A DNA stretch of 64,000 nt from Massiliimalia massiliensis (GCF_900155615.1 NZ_FUHT01000002.1:124001-188000), one strand, 5' to 3'. Counted from the stretch's first letter, positions 44,740 to 54,435 are shown. Numbers and translations are program-made. Notes: a model not told the origin generated them from the letters alone.

Positions 44740-45429
44740 ATGATTTATGCAATGTCTGATCTGCACGGCTGTTATGATAAATTCATCGGAATGTTGAAAA
44801 AAATACATTTTGATGAAAATGATACGCTGTATATTTTAGGAGATATCGTAGACAGAGGTGCGGACGGAATCAGACTGTTGCTGGATTTAGCGGAACGCAA
44901 AAATGTCATTTGCCTGCGGGGAAATCATGACCACACGGCTTTCCGAATGCTGAACTATCTGAAAGCTCCTGCGGCCTTGCCTTTTGCGAACAGTTTGATT
45001 GAAATATATCAGATGTGGCTTTCCGACGGCGGTTACCCGACCTTTAAAGCATTTACAGCACTCGATGAACAGTGTAAACAAAAGGTGCTAGCTTATCTCA
45101 ATTCATTTCCGATCTTTGATGAAATCACCGTAGCAGGTCGCAGTTTTTTCCTTTCTCATACCGGACCCGAAAAAGAAAAAATGCAAGACTTTGATTTGTG
45201 CCGGATGAACGATTTTTTGATCGGCGAAATCGAATATGAACAGGTGTATTTTAAGGATAAATTCTTTGTTTCCGGGCATACGCCAACCGGACTGATCGAT
45301 GAAACATACAGAGGACGGATTTATCAGAAAAACAACCACATCGCTATTGACTGCGGGGCTGTTTTCGGGAATCCGCTGGGGTGTATTTGTCTTAACACCT
45401 TGGAGGAGTTTTATTATAACGATAGGTAA
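44740..45429 (+). CDS. PPP-family metallophosphoesterase (protein phosphatase-like)
   Basis: 229 aa. The complete PPP metal-site set is present: SDLHGC (GDxHG type), GDIVDRG, RGNHD and a late histidine in VSGHTPTG. Family members dephosphorylate phosphoproteins or dinucleoside tetraphosphates. SD GGAGG. It sits in the mobile element behind the mobilisation genes, so it is probable cargo; its target in the host is unknown. Confidence 0.88.
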   Translation: MIYAMSDLHGCYDKFIGMLKKIHFDENDTLYILGDIVDRGADGIRLLLDLAERKNVICLRGNHDHTAFRMLNYLKAPAALPFANSLIEIYQMWLSDGGYPTFKAFTALDEQCKQKVLAYLNSFPIFDEITVAGRSFFLSHTGPEKEKMQDFDLCRMNDFLIGEIEYEQVYFKDKFFVSGHTPTGLIDETYRGRIYQKNNHIAIDCGAVFGNPLGCICLNTLEEFYYNDR

Positions 45430-45480
45430 AAATTCAGAGCCGAAAAAAGCAAAAATTCTCGGAGCTATGGTTCTTTTTAG

Positions 45481-45630
45481 GTGTATGACATCTTGTTAAA
45501 TCTTGAAAGCATTGATTCTCTTAATAAAAAGTTGTCAAACAAAGTATACTGTAAGCAAAATAGTCGTAGTTTAGACAAAGCATTGTGGGTGTACGGGTAT
45601 ATTAAATGCGCTGATAATATTAGCAAATAA
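45481..45630 (+). CDS. Possible 49-aa protein or gene remnant
   Basis: A frame opening with GTG directly behind a stop and reading VYDILLNLESIDSLN... to ...CADNISK. The composition looks protein-like, but there is no well placed SD, so a fragment of a lost gene is as likely. The 370-base gap 45430-45800 otherwise holds a hairpin and the IS256 end. Confidence 0.3.
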   Translation: MYDILLNLESIDSLNKKLSNKVYCKQNSRSLDKALWVYGYIKCADNISK

Positions 45631-45639
45631 TATGATTTT

Positions 45640-45670
45640 AGGGACTTGAAGTAATTCAAGTCCCTAAGTT
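45640..45670. terminator. Hairpin with short T run
   Basis: AGGGACTTGAA - GTAA - TTCAAGTCCCT, 11-bp perfect stem followed by AAGTTTT. Confidence 0.6.
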
Positions 45671-45740
45671 TTAACGTGCTTTAACCGGTAGCGGAAAAAC
45701 AGATGGCATGTTTTCAAATAGCGAAGTGGACGCGAGACCA

Positions 45741-47211
45741 TCCCCAATATTGTGTAAACCTCCGATGTGGTGTAAAATAGAGACAACACATTGGAGGAAT
45801 TTTTATGTCAAGAAGAAACAGAACCCCGGAAGAAAATGAGCGCAGAGCCAAAATCAGCGAATTGCTGAAAGTGGCAAAGATCAGCAGTATGTCGGACATA
45901 TAGGATTTGTTCAAGGAAACCATAGCCGAGTTTATGGAAAACGGGCTGGACGCGGAGCTGGATGACGAGCTCGGTTACAGCAAGTACGATTACAAAAACA
46001 AGGATACCGAAAACAGCCGGAACGGACACAGCAAAAAGACTTTAAAAACCAGCTTTGGAGATATAGAAGTTGAAACTCCGCGCGACCGCAGGGGCGAATT
46101 TGAACCGCAGTTACTCAAGAAAAACCAAACCGGTATTGCGCAGGATGTTGAAGAAAAGATATTATCAATGTATGCCAAGGGAATGACCACAAGCGATATA
46201 GAATCGCATATACGGGATATATACGGTCTTGAAGTGTCGGATACTACGGTAAGCCGTATTACGGATAAAATTCTGCCTGTCGCAAAGGAATGGCAGCAGC
46301 GGCCGCTTGAAAGTATTTATGCGGTTGTATTTATGGACGCGATTCATTACCATGTTCGCAGCGAAGGTCAGATTGTAAAGAAAGCGGTGTATATCGCTAT
46401 CGGAATCAATCTTGACGGCAGAAAGGATGTACTCGGTATGTGGGTCGGCGAGAATGAAAGTGCGAAATATTGGGCAACCGTGCTGAACAGTCTTCGCAAC
46501 AGGGGCGTGGAAGACATCTTCATTGCCTGTACCGACAACCTGACCGGCTTTGCAGACGCTATCGCGGCTGTTTATCCGAAAACAGATATACAGAACTGTA
46601 TTATTCATCAGCTGCGTAATTCCAGCAAATATGTCTCGTACAAGGATATCAAGGCGCTTATGGCTGATTTAAAGGCGGTTTATGCTGCTGTGGATGAAGA
46701 AGCTGCATTACAGGCATTGAACTTGTTTGCAGAAAAGTGGGACAGCAAATATCCAAAAATTTCGCTGTCCTGGCAGGCAAACTGGCCCAACTGAAGCACA
46801 TATTTTAAGTTTCCCGCAGAGGTGCGCCGCCTTATTTATACCACCAATGCAATCGAGGGTTTCAACCGTCAGCTCCGGAAGGTCACTAAGTCCAAATCGG
46901 TCTTTCCGACCGATGACAGCTTGTTCAAAATGCTTTATTTGGCTATGATTGACATCACGAAAAAGTGGACTGGCAGACGGCAGGATTGGAGTATTATTCA
47001 CGCTCAGCTGGCGATTTATTACGCCGACCGTATGCCGGATTAGCACAGTCCGAACCGAAAGTAAAGGGTAAAATGAACGGCAAGTCGCCCTTGACCTCTG
47101 GTTCTGCCAGTGCTATATTGCAAATATGGCAGCATCGGAATACTCCGCTGCCGCCATCATATATTTTATTCTGTTTTACATCGTGTTTTGGAGTTTACAC
47201 AATATTGGGGA
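45741..47211 (+). mobile_element. IS256-type insertion sequence, degenerate
   Basis: Bounded by a perfect 19-bp terminal inverted repeat: TCCCCAATATTGTGTAAAC at 45741-45759, inverted at 47193-47211 (1471 bp). The 8 bases outside the two ends do not match, so no target duplication is seen; one flank has probably been lost. The right end abuts an IS3-type remnant. Confidence 0.88.
45805..47043 (+). pseudogene. IS256-family transposase with two in-frame stops
   Basis: Reading from ATG at 45805 the frame codes for a Mutator/IS256 transposase of about 412 codons: LDDELGYSKYDY, the DDE region with FMDAIHYHVRSEGQ and ACTDNLTGFADAI, and RRLIYTTNAIEGFNRQLRK near the end. A TAG (45901-45903) interrupts after residue 32 and a TGA (46792-46794) after residue 329, before the conserved NAIEGFNRQ block with the last catalytic region. 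Either stop would inactivate it. Confidence 0.9.
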
Positions 47212-47690
47212 CACACCCGAAATAAAAGCATCTGATGGAAAGTTGTATGTTTCAGCAATCTTTGATTGCTACGATTTAGCTGTATTGGGGCTTGCTATGG
47301 ATACAAACATGAAGGCTACCCTTTGTGAACAAACCTTAGATAATGCCTACAAAGCGTACCCAATGATCCAGGGAGCTATCATTCACAGCGACAGAGGTGC
47401 ACAGTACACAAGTGAGTTATACCGAAACGCAATCAGCAAATATGGCATTCTCCAAAGCATGTGGGCAAGATTCAAAGAAGAATTACTTTATGGACGTTAC
47501 GATACTACTTCAATGACAGTAGAACAGTTGAAAACACTCATCTGGAGATATTTCATAAGCTATTGGAATAACAGGAGAATCTGTTCTGCTAATGGTGGTT
47601 TATCTCCGATGATTAAGCGTCAACAATACTATGATTCATTACAGGAGGCAGCATAGGTCGAACATCCTTGAGAAAAAAGTGTAAACCAAT
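47212..47690 (+). mobile_element. IS3-family remnant (right part)
   Basis: Only the right portion of an IS3-type element remains. Its left side is replaced by the IS256 end at 47211. The exact right tip is not fixed; a GTGTAAACCAATATTGACAATA stretch is split around 47668-47689 near it. Confidence 0.65.
47214..47656 (+). pseudogene. IS3-family OrfB transposase, truncated and internally deleted
   Basis: Starts in mid-domain with EIKASDGKLYVSAIFDC and continues through IIHSDRGAQYTS to the C-terminus (YWNNRRICSANGGLSP). The first catalytic Asp is missing with the N-terminal part. Comparing with typical IS3 proteins, about 15 residues (the DNARCES region) are deleted between QSM and WARFKEELL at about 47461. 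Non-functional. Confidence 0.85.
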
Positions 47691-47807
47691 ATTGACAATA
47701 TCAAACCATGTTCAAAGACGTACCATTGTGGTACGAAAAACGTATAAAAAATGTATGAAAAATGCCTTACTTTATGAAGTATCAACGCATTTTCCGAGTT
47801 ATGAACC

Positions 47808-48725
47808 TTATAAAAATTGTCCATGAGACGAGGGTGCGAGAAGCAAATCATGAATAGTTTCAGACATGCTGGAGATTGTTTTTAAATAATCACTAGGTGA
47901 AGTACCATAATAATTTGTAAATGTTTTATAAAATTGCTGGTAAGAACTAAAACCGGTTTTCGAAGCAATATCCTGCAATGATTCATCGCTATCTGAAATA
48001 AGCCTTACCGCCATTTCCAGACGTTTTTTCCTAATATACTGAGACGGGGAGCTATCTTGATAATTTTGAAAGATGCGTAATAATGTATGCCTGCTCATAT
48101 TAAGATGATTGGCGATCGAGGTAGTGTTGATGTCTTCACAAAAGTGGGCATCGATATATTGCAATATTTTTGACATTTCACTAGGCTGATAGGATTTTGT
48201 GCAAACAAAATCTGATGAGTTTAGGATGCGTAATATTAACAAAATGATTTCATCGGATAGGTTGTTGCACATCTGTTCATACCATACTTCAGATTGCATT
48301 CTGAGCTCGTGAATCTGCGCGAACAAATTTTTGAAGTTGCCATACATTTCCGATGTCGGAATAATCGGCGTATAGTTAGAGGGTAATAGATGCTCAGGGG
48401 ACAACGGAGCCACCTCCAGCTCTTTTAATTCACAGCTGTATAGCTTGAGGCTTTCACCGAAATGTTCAAATTGATCGAATCCTTCACAGTGAATGATTCC
48501 GGGATTAATAACTACCAAGTCACCTTTTTTTACTTGATATTTTCTATTGTTTAGAAATACATGGCCCGTACCTGCAACGATAAACAATAATTCTAGATTA
48601 TTATGTATATGTTTTTTTGACTGTAAGGTGCAACTTGTTTCCAATAAAGATTCTCCTATGACATATGCGCTGTGTTTTAAGTGAAAAAAATTTTGATTAA
48701 ATGTGTTAATGGTATATAGGGACAT
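47808..48725 (-). CDS. AraC-family transcriptional regulator
   Basis: 305 aa. N-terminal cupin-type sensing domain (about 15-110, with LFIVAGTGHVFLNNRKYQV) and a C-terminal double helix-turn-helix (about 200-300) with TSIANHLNMSRHTLLRIFQ and IASKTGFSSYQQFYKTF. Such proteins usually respond to a sugar. Near-tandem with a second AraC gene; they are not close copies. The SD is weak. Confidence 0.9.
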   Translation of the reverse strand: MSLYTINTFNQNFFHLKHSAYVIGESLLETSCTLQSKKHIHNNLELLFIVAGTGHVFLNNRKYQVKKGDLVVINPGIIHCEGFDQFEHFGESLKLYSCELKELEVAPLSPEHLLPSNYTPIIPTSEMYGNFKNLFAQIHELRMQSEVWYEQMCNNLSDEIILLILRILNSSDFVCTKSYQPSEMSKILQYIDAHFCEDINTTSIANHLNMSRHTLLRIFQNYQDSSPSQYIRKKRLEMAVRLISDSDESLQDIASKTGFSSYQQFYKTFTNYYGTSPSDYLKTISSMSETIHDLLLAPSSHGQFL

Positions 48726-48783
48726 AAAAGTTTTTAACCTTTGCTAAGCAAAGCAATCCTTTCCAAGTATTTTATGCGCTCAA

Positions 48784-49764
48784 TTATAAAATCTTTTCAG
48801 AATGTTCAAGAGTATGCGTTGCCCATCCGCTATCCAGTTCCTTGTAGGCTTTTGACATAGTGCGATATTGTGTTGGGGAAACGCCAGTCTGGGTGCGAAA
48901 ATGCAAGGTGAAATTAGTCGCATTTTCATAACCAATACAGCTTGCAATTTCTTTAATGGGACAACTGGAGGCAAATAATAATTTTTTGGCCTCATCTATC
49001 CTCCGCATCTTAAGGTATTGCATCGGCGGAAGGCCGTAATATGTCGTGAAGCAGTGGGAAAGGTAGTATTTACTAACGGACAATGCCGCAGCCAAATTCT
49101 CCAGATGAATATCTTGATGCTGTTGATAATGCACGTCGAGGTAGCTCTTTGTATGGATTGCGATTTGCGCCAGGGATTTCTTGTTTTCACTATTTGACGG
49201 AAAATATTGTGGATATAGTCGCAGGATTTGTAGCATCAAGATCTCTAATCTTTTATAAACAATCTGTTCATATCCAAGCTCCTGATGTTTGCTTTCTTCA
49301 AACAAGACATGAAAGCAGGAGGGAATCAGAGTGTTGTTAAAATTCACGGTAGAAACTTGTTCTGCATTTTCAGGAAGCATTTGATTCATTTTCAGATTTT
49401 GAATTTGGAAAGACCGGATTCTTAAATGATAGACTGCTATTTTTTCGGTTGTTGCGGTAAAATCCTCATAATGCGGCTGCATAGGGTGATATATCACTAA
49501 ACTGCCTGGCTTTACTGGATAACACTTATTTTCTATTATCACGCTGCCGGTACCATGTAATATAAATAAGATTTCTGTTGCGTCCTCATGTGAATGATTA
49601 CTGATCCAGTAGCCCTGTACCGATTCCATCAAACCAATTTCTACTAAAAGCGGCTGATGAATAATGGGCGTATATCCTAAAGAGCGAACTGATGACCCCT
49701 CGTGTACTATTTGTGCCGGATCGTTGAAATGATCCAGGAACTCCAAGTCATTGTTTTCCAGCAT
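48784..49764 (-). CDS. AraC-family transcriptional regulator, divergent from the sugar operon
   Basis: About 326 aa. Cupin-like domain with EILFILHGTGSVIIENK and double helix-turn-helix with LAAALSVSKYYLSHCF and IASCIGYENATNFTLHF. It is transcribed away from the beta-propeller/ABC operon, with 223 bp between them containing repeats that look like its operator, so it is the probable regulator. ATG at 49764 has AAAGGAGG; an extension to 49794 is less likely. Confidence 0.9.
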   Translation of the reverse strand: MLENNDLEFLDHFNDPAQIVHEGSSVRSLGYTPIIHQPLLVEIGLMESVQGYWISNHSHEDATEILFILHGTGSVIIENKCYPVKPGSLVIYHPMQPHYEDFTATTEKIAVYHLRIRSFQIQNLKMNQMLPENAEQVSTVNFNNTLIPSCFHVLFEESKHQELGYEQIVYKRLEILMLQILRLYPQYFPSNSENKKSLAQIAIHTKSYLDVHYQQHQDIHLENLAAALSVSKYYLSHCFTTYYGLPPMQYLKMRRIDEAKKLLFASSCPIKEIASCIGYENATNFTLHFRTQTGVSPTQYRTMSKAYKELDSGWATHTLEHSEKIL

Positions 49765-49835
49765 TCTGTTTCGCCTCCTTTTGTAGATAATCAAACTAGT
49801 ATATTGACGATTTTATACTATTTGCACCAAAAAAT

Positions 49836-49889
49836 CAACTATATATTTAAAAATATGTCGTATTGAGCAACAACTATATATTTGTTGCT
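49836..49889. promoter_or_regulatory. Repeat-rich divergent control region of the sugar locus
   Basis: A 13-bp direct repeat CAACTATATATTT (49836-49848 and 49871-49883, 35 bp apart). AGCAACAA-N8-TTGTTGCT (49866-49889) forms an inverted repeat across the second copy. Direct repeats are typical AraC-family operators. Confidence 0.55.
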
Positions 49890-49987
49890 ACAAAAAGATA
49901 TAGTCACCTCAATCATCCTTTTGATAAAATATAACTAACAAATTCGTTGTGTATTTGTATTGATAAAAATTTGAAAGGAGCAATAAT

Positions 49988-51097
49988 ATGTACGAAGCAA
50001 AGTCTTATCGAATTACAGAGGCAACGACGCCCCCATATCCAAAATCTGATTATATTGTGGAGGCGGAATTTGATCAGCGCCGCTATCATCAGGCAAATGG
50101 CGACATGTGGCCTGTAACATGGGGATTGGACGGCCATTTATACGGAGCGGCTGGTGACAACCGGTTAAGCCCTATGAATTTTTGGAGGGTTCGCGGTGAA
50201 CCACAGCTTTCACAAAAAAGCCAGCAGAACGCCTGGTTTGCGGACTTAATCAATAATCTTCCGGTAGACCCAGTTACCTATTGCAGGCGCCCTGACGTCG
50301 ATGCGACTATGGGAATTAAACCGGCCGGTCTGCTGGATGTAGAAGGCTGCATGTATTTTGCGGTAGAGCTTCAGAACTATGGAACAGATCCGGACTTCAC
50401 AAGGCAAGAAAATGTTTGTGGATGGATTATAACCTCATGGGACTATGGAAAAACCTGGAACGTATCCGCTACTCCGACAGATTTTTTTACAGGCCGGTTA
50501 AGTTCAGTCCATTTTGTTCAGCAAGGGGGACCAGGCTATCGCTATGCTCCGGATGAATACGTTTATGCAATTTTTCCTTGTGCACATGATGGAAAAAGCT
50601 ATTGGGAAAACGGAGACTGTATTTTGCTTGGGCGTGTGCCAACGAAACACATCATTGACAGAGAATATTGGGAGTTTTACATTGGCTGTGAAAATGACGA
50701 ACCGATTTGGTCCAAGGATGACAGCAAGGCAGTAGAAATTTTTACATACTATCATATGTGCGGAGAGAATCATGTTAGTTATAATGCTGAGATAGGCCGT
50801 TATATTCTTGGGAATTATTCGTTCCTGGATGACGAAGGGAATCCCCGACCGAATCATCAGGGGAAATGGCCGGATAGCGCATACCGCAGTCAATTGACGC
50901 TATACGAATCTGAAAATTTATGGGGGCCCTGGAAGCTGTTCTATCAAGATGATAACTGGGGAACATATGGCGATTATCAGCCGGCGTTTCCTCAGAAATG
51001 GATGTATAATCATGGGAAGACCATGTATATGGTTTCATCCGGCACCTATGATGATTACAATTTTACTGTTCAAAGGCTTGATATTAAATTAAAGTAA
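49988..51097 (+). CDS. Beta-propeller protein (DUF4185-like), possible glycosidase
   Basis: 369 aa, no signal peptide. Repeated Trp/Tyr/Asp-rich segments (DMWPVTWGLDGHLYGAAGDN, WGPWKLFYQDDNWG) suggest a five-bladed propeller like DUF4185 or GH-type enzymes. Catalytic residues cannot be assigned. It heads the operon with the first CUT1 transporter, so it probably acts on the imported sugar. SD GAAAGGAG. Confidence 0.6.
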   Translation: MYEAKSYRITEATTPPYPKSDYIVEAEFDQRRYHQANGDMWPVTWGLDGHLYGAAGDNRLSPMNFWRVRGEPQLSQKSQQNAWFADLINNLPVDPVTYCRRPDVDATMGIKPAGLLDVEGCMYFAVELQNYGTDPDFTRQENVCGWIITSWDYGKTWNVSATPTDFFTGRLSSVHFVQQGGPGYRYAPDEYVYAIFPCAHDGKSYWENGDCILLGRVPTKHIIDREYWEFYIGCENDEPIWSKDDSKAVEIFTYYHMCGENHVSYNAEIGRYILGNYSFLDDEGNPRPNHQGKWPDSAYRSQLTLYESENLWGPWKLFYQDDNWGTYGDYQPAFPQKWMYNHGKTMYMVSSGTYDDYNFTVQRLDIKLK

Positions 51098-51124
51098 ATC
51101 ATATATCATGAAAGGAGAATCGTT

Positions 51125-52429
51125 ATGAAAAAGATCGCAATGAAGGCCTTGGCACTTTCAGTGTGTACGATTTGTATGCTGTCGTTCACAGCTTGTTCCA
51201 AGAACTCTGACGGCTCGGCTTCTACACCAGGGGAAGTCTCCGGAGATGCGGTAAAGATTACAGTTTGGGATGTTTATGGGCCGGGAAAAGGAATGGATAA
51301 AGCGGTAGAAGCTTTTAACTCGAGCCACAGCGATATTGCTGTAACGGAGGAATACATAACTGACCAGGCAGAAATGATGCAAAAAATCCAGGTTGCGGCA
51401 GCATCATCTGGAGAGAATATGCCGGATGTCGCATTAACCGATATGATTAATTCACCATTAATTAACGAAATAGTAGAGTTAGTGGATCTGTCCACATATC
51501 TTGAAACTGACGAAAAGCTTCCTGCCGAAGATTTTTATGAAAATCTTTTGCAATATGGTCAGGTCGATGGAAAACAGATCTCTATTCCCGGATATGTTAA
51601 CAATATGATTCTTTATTATAATAAAGAATTATTTGAGAACGCGGGGTTGGATCCGGAACAACCGCCGAAAACCTGGGATGAATTAGTTTCTTACGCACAA
51701 AAACTGACAACGGACAAAGTAATCGGCTATATGCCAAGCTGCCTGATTGACACTTATTATGAAGCAACATCTTGGCAATATCAAATATTTGTTTGGCAAT
51801 GTGGCGGAGAAATGTGGGATCGCTCACAGAATTTCAAACCAATGTTTAACTCACCGGAAGGAATAGAGGCAATGCAGTTTCTGCATGACCTGATATACAA
51901 GTACAAAGTCAGTACAGTGACTCCTCCGGAAAATGCTTTCCCGACCGAACAACTGGCGATGATTATGGAAGGCACCTGGATGGGAGGAGACTACTTGGCC
52001 GCGTTGGAAGATAAACTTGGAGCAGCTCCATTGCCCTACAACAAAGAACCTGCAACCAATACAGGCGGAGAGCAATGGTGTATTATCTCTTCCGATCAAG
52101 TGAAGGAAGACGCTGCCTGGGAATTTATTAGTTATATGGAAAATGATGAAGAAGCGCTCTCGACTATCTTTAGCTCAGGTTATGTGCCTGCACGAAAGAG
52201 CCTGGCAGAAAGCGACTTTGTACTTAGCCTTGCTGAAACCAGTCCTGCAATCAGGGCTTCTTTGGATTCACTTCCGAGTTCTAAAATGAGAATTGCCTCT
52301 CCAAAGTACAATGCCGCTTCCGAAGCAAGTGCAGGCTACCTGCAGCAAGTATTGTATGATAAGATTTCAGTAGAAGAAGGCGTACAATTAGCTGCCGAAG
52401 AATTTGAATCAGTTCTGAATGGCAATTAA
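51125..52429 (+). CDS. Sugar ABC transporter substrate-binding lipoprotein (CUT1, system 1)
   Basis: 434 aa. Signal peptide with lipobox LSFTACS (Cys24), then the type 1 periplasmic-binding fold of carbohydrate binders (ITVWDVYGPGKGMDKAVEAF; YNKELFENAGLDPEQPPKTW). It captures oligosaccharide at the outer face and delivers it to the next two permeases. SD AAAGGAG, 27 bp behind the beta-propeller gene. Confidence 0.93.
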   Translation: MKKIAMKALALSVCTICMLSFTACSKNSDGSASTPGEVSGDAVKITVWDVYGPGKGMDKAVEAFNSSHSDIAVTEEYITDQAEMMQKIQVAAASSGENMPDVALTDMINSPLINEIVELVDLSTYLETDEKLPAEDFYENLLQYGQVDGKQISIPGYVNNMILYYNKELFENAGLDPEQPPKTWDELVSYAQKLTTDKVIGYMPSCLIDTYYEATSWQYQIFVWQCGGEMWDRSQNFKPMFNSPEGIEAMQFLHDLIYKYKVSTVTPPENAFPTEQLAMIMEGTWMGGDYLAALEDKLGAAPLPYNKEPATNTGGEQWCIISSDQVKEDAAWEFISYMENDEEALSTIFSSGYVPARKSLAESDFVLSLAETSPAIRASLDSLPSSKMRIASPKYNAASEASAGYLQQVLYDKISVEEGVQLAAEEFESVLNGN

Positions 52430-52471
52430 TCCGCAATCAGTATTCTGCATTTACTGAAATGCAACTATGAT

Positions 52472-52514
52472 AAATTCGGGCAGTGTTATAATTTCTAATT
52501 AACTGCCCGAATTT
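52472..52514 (+). promoter_or_regulatory. Inverted repeat between binding protein and permease genes
   Basis: AAATTCGGGCAGT and ACTGCCCGAATTT, 13-bp arms, 17-base loop, then TATACTATAT. Probably a partial terminator or mRNA-stabilising stem that keeps the binding protein more abundant than the permeases. Confidence 0.6.
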
Positions 52515-52572
52515 ATACTATATCTAGATTAATAATCAACGAACCTAGTAGTTTAATTGGAGGGGTGCAGGC

Positions 52573-53460
52573 ATGCCAAAACTCAATCTCCGGCAAAAGG
52601 AAAATCTAGATGGATATCTATTCTTAACACCGGCAATTTTGTTTTTTGCAGTATTCATGGTTTATCCTTTTTTCTATAGTTTTTATTTAAGCTTACAAGA
52701 GAAAACCGGTATGAAGCTGACAGATCTGTCATTTGCAGGACTGACACAATATCAAAAGGTATTAGCGGATCCGGAATTTATTTCTTCATTGATTAACACA
52801 GGAATTTATACATTTTCCGTTGTGTTCTTTCAAGTAGCAATTGGTTTATTAACCGCGGTTGTACTAAATCGTGCTTTGATTGGAAAAACTTTGACACGGT
52901 CTTTTTTCTTTATACCTGTCATTATCTCAACGATCGTATGCGGCGTTATCTGGACATGGATGTACGATCCGGCAGCCTCCGGTCTAATGAATCGTGCTAT
53001 ATCAATATTCGGAATTGAACCAATAGCCTGGCTGAAGGACCCTAAATGGGCAATGACTTCGGTTATCGTTATGAGTATCTGGAAATGGATTGGCTATCAT
53101 ATGGTCATCTATTTAGCTGGTTTGCAAGGAATATCTAATGACTATTACGAGGCCGCTTCCCTGGAAGGGGCGAATGTATTGCAGAAATTTATACATATTA
53201 CTTTTCCACTGCTGTCTAATACAACTTGGCTTTTGGTCATTACGTCCATTATAAATTCCTTCCAAATATTTGATCAGATTTATACCATGACAAACGGCGG
53301 CCCAATGGGCGCAACGAATGTAATTGTGTACTTTATTTATAAGGCAGGTTTCATTTCATTTGACCTTCCTTATGCTTCTGCAGCAGCATGGCTTTTGTTC
53401 GTTGTGATTTTTATTCTGACTTTAGCTCAGTTAAAAGTGCAATCTAAAAACGAACAGTAG
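52573..53460 (+). CDS. Sugar ABC transporter permease (MalF-type, system 1)
   Basis: 295 aa, six membrane helices. The ATPase-contact EAA loop reads EAASLEGANVLQKFIHITFP. First of the paired permeases of a CUT1 importer. 15 bp before the second permease. Confidence 0.92.
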   Translation: MPKLNLRQKENLDGYLFLTPAILFFAVFMVYPFFYSFYLSLQEKTGMKLTDLSFAGLTQYQKVLADPEFISSLINTGIYTFSVVFFQVAIGLLTAVVLNRALIGKTLTRSFFFIPVIISTIVCGVIWTWMYDPAASGLMNRAISIFGIEPIAWLKDPKWAMTSVIVMSIWKWIGYHMVIYLAGLQGISNDYYEAASLEGANVLQKFIHITFPLLSNTTWLLVITSIINSFQIFDQIYTMTNGGPMGATNVIVYFIYKAGFISFDLPYASAAAWLLFVVIFILTLAQLKVQSKNEQ

Positions 53461-53475
53461 GGATGGTGAACTGAT

Positions 53476-54300
53476 ATGCAAGAAAATAAATATAAAATTT
53501 CAAGAATTATTTTAGCCGTAATAATGCTTCTGCTGGGTGTCCTTATGATGGTTCCGGTGTTATGGATGGTTGTAACCTCGTTTAAGACAAAGGGAGAGAT
53601 CTATCTCCCTAACTGGATTCCATCTGTTATTACTATGGAAAATTATGAAACTGTCTTTTCTAAAATTCCAGTACTCAAGATGATTGGCAATTCACTGTTT
53701 GTATCTGGTGTTGCTACTTTTTTTCAACTATTAATAGGGACATTGGCCGCATATGCTTTTGCAAGAATCCGTTTTGTTGGACGGAATATTATTTTTACTA
53801 TTTTTTTGGGAACCATGATGATTCCGGGCTATATCTTAACGATTCCATTGTATTTAATTGTGGATAAGCTTGGTATGGTCAATACACTCGCCGCTTTAAT
53901 TCTTCCACGCCTGGTATCTGTTTTTGCAATTTTTATGCTGCGGCAATTTTTTTATTCTATCCCTAGAGAATTAGATGAATCTGCTTTTATTGACGGTGCA
54001 AGCCGATTCAGAGTATTATTTCAAATTATAGTTCCCCTTTCAAAATCTGCTTATGCTGCATTGCTGATTTTCTCCTTTATGAATATGTGGAATGATTTCA
54101 TGTGGCCATTGATTGTAACAAATAGCGAAACTATGCGAACTATACAGGTTGGTATTGCTTATTTTAAAGATAGCAATACAATGGATTACGGTGCTACTAT
54201 GGCAGCTTCACTTCTTGCTTCTATTCCAATTTTAGTTGTCTTCCTGATTGCTAATCGTAGCTTTGTTCAAGGAATTACCATGACTGGAATAAAGGGATAG
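53476..54300 (+). CDS. Sugar ABC transporter permease (MalG-type, system 1)
   Basis: 274 aa, six membrane helices. EAA loop ESAFIDGASRFRVLFQIIVP. Partner of the preceding permease. No ATPase gene follows; in Firmicutes CUT1 systems often share one MsmK-type ATPase encoded elsewhere. Confidence 0.92.
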   Translation: MQENKYKISRIILAVIMLLLGVLMMVPVLWMVVTSFKTKGEIYLPNWIPSVITMENYETVFSKIPVLKMIGNSLFVSGVATFFQLLIGTLAAYAFARIRFVGRNIIFTIFLGTMMIPGYILTIPLYLIVDKLGMVNTLAALILPRLVSVFAIFMLRQFFYSIPRELDESAFIDGASRFRVLFQIIVPLSKSAYAALLIFSFMNMWNDFMWPLIVTNSETMRTIQVGIAYFKDSNTMDYGATMAASLLASIPILVVFLIANRSFVQGITMTGIKG

Positions 54301-54390
54301 ATATATTAGATGAGTATATAAAAGAACTTGTTGGATATTTACAGCTTTATATCTCAATTGCTTTACCGAATGCTTTATATAATAATGCCC

Positions 54391-54435
54391 ACAGCGGAGC
54401 TTCCGCCTGATTTTTCAGGCTGGAGGCTCCGCTGT
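54391..54435 (+). terminator. Terminator of sugar operon 1
   Basis: ACAGCGGAGC...GCCTGA pairs with TCAGGC...GGCTCCGCTGT, followed by a T/C-rich tract. Confidence 0.8.

Noticed and set aside
45901-46796. Possible stop-codon recoding (TAG, TGA) in IS256
   Set aside because: No recoding signals and no recoding elsewhere in the window; ordinary mutational decay explains both stops.
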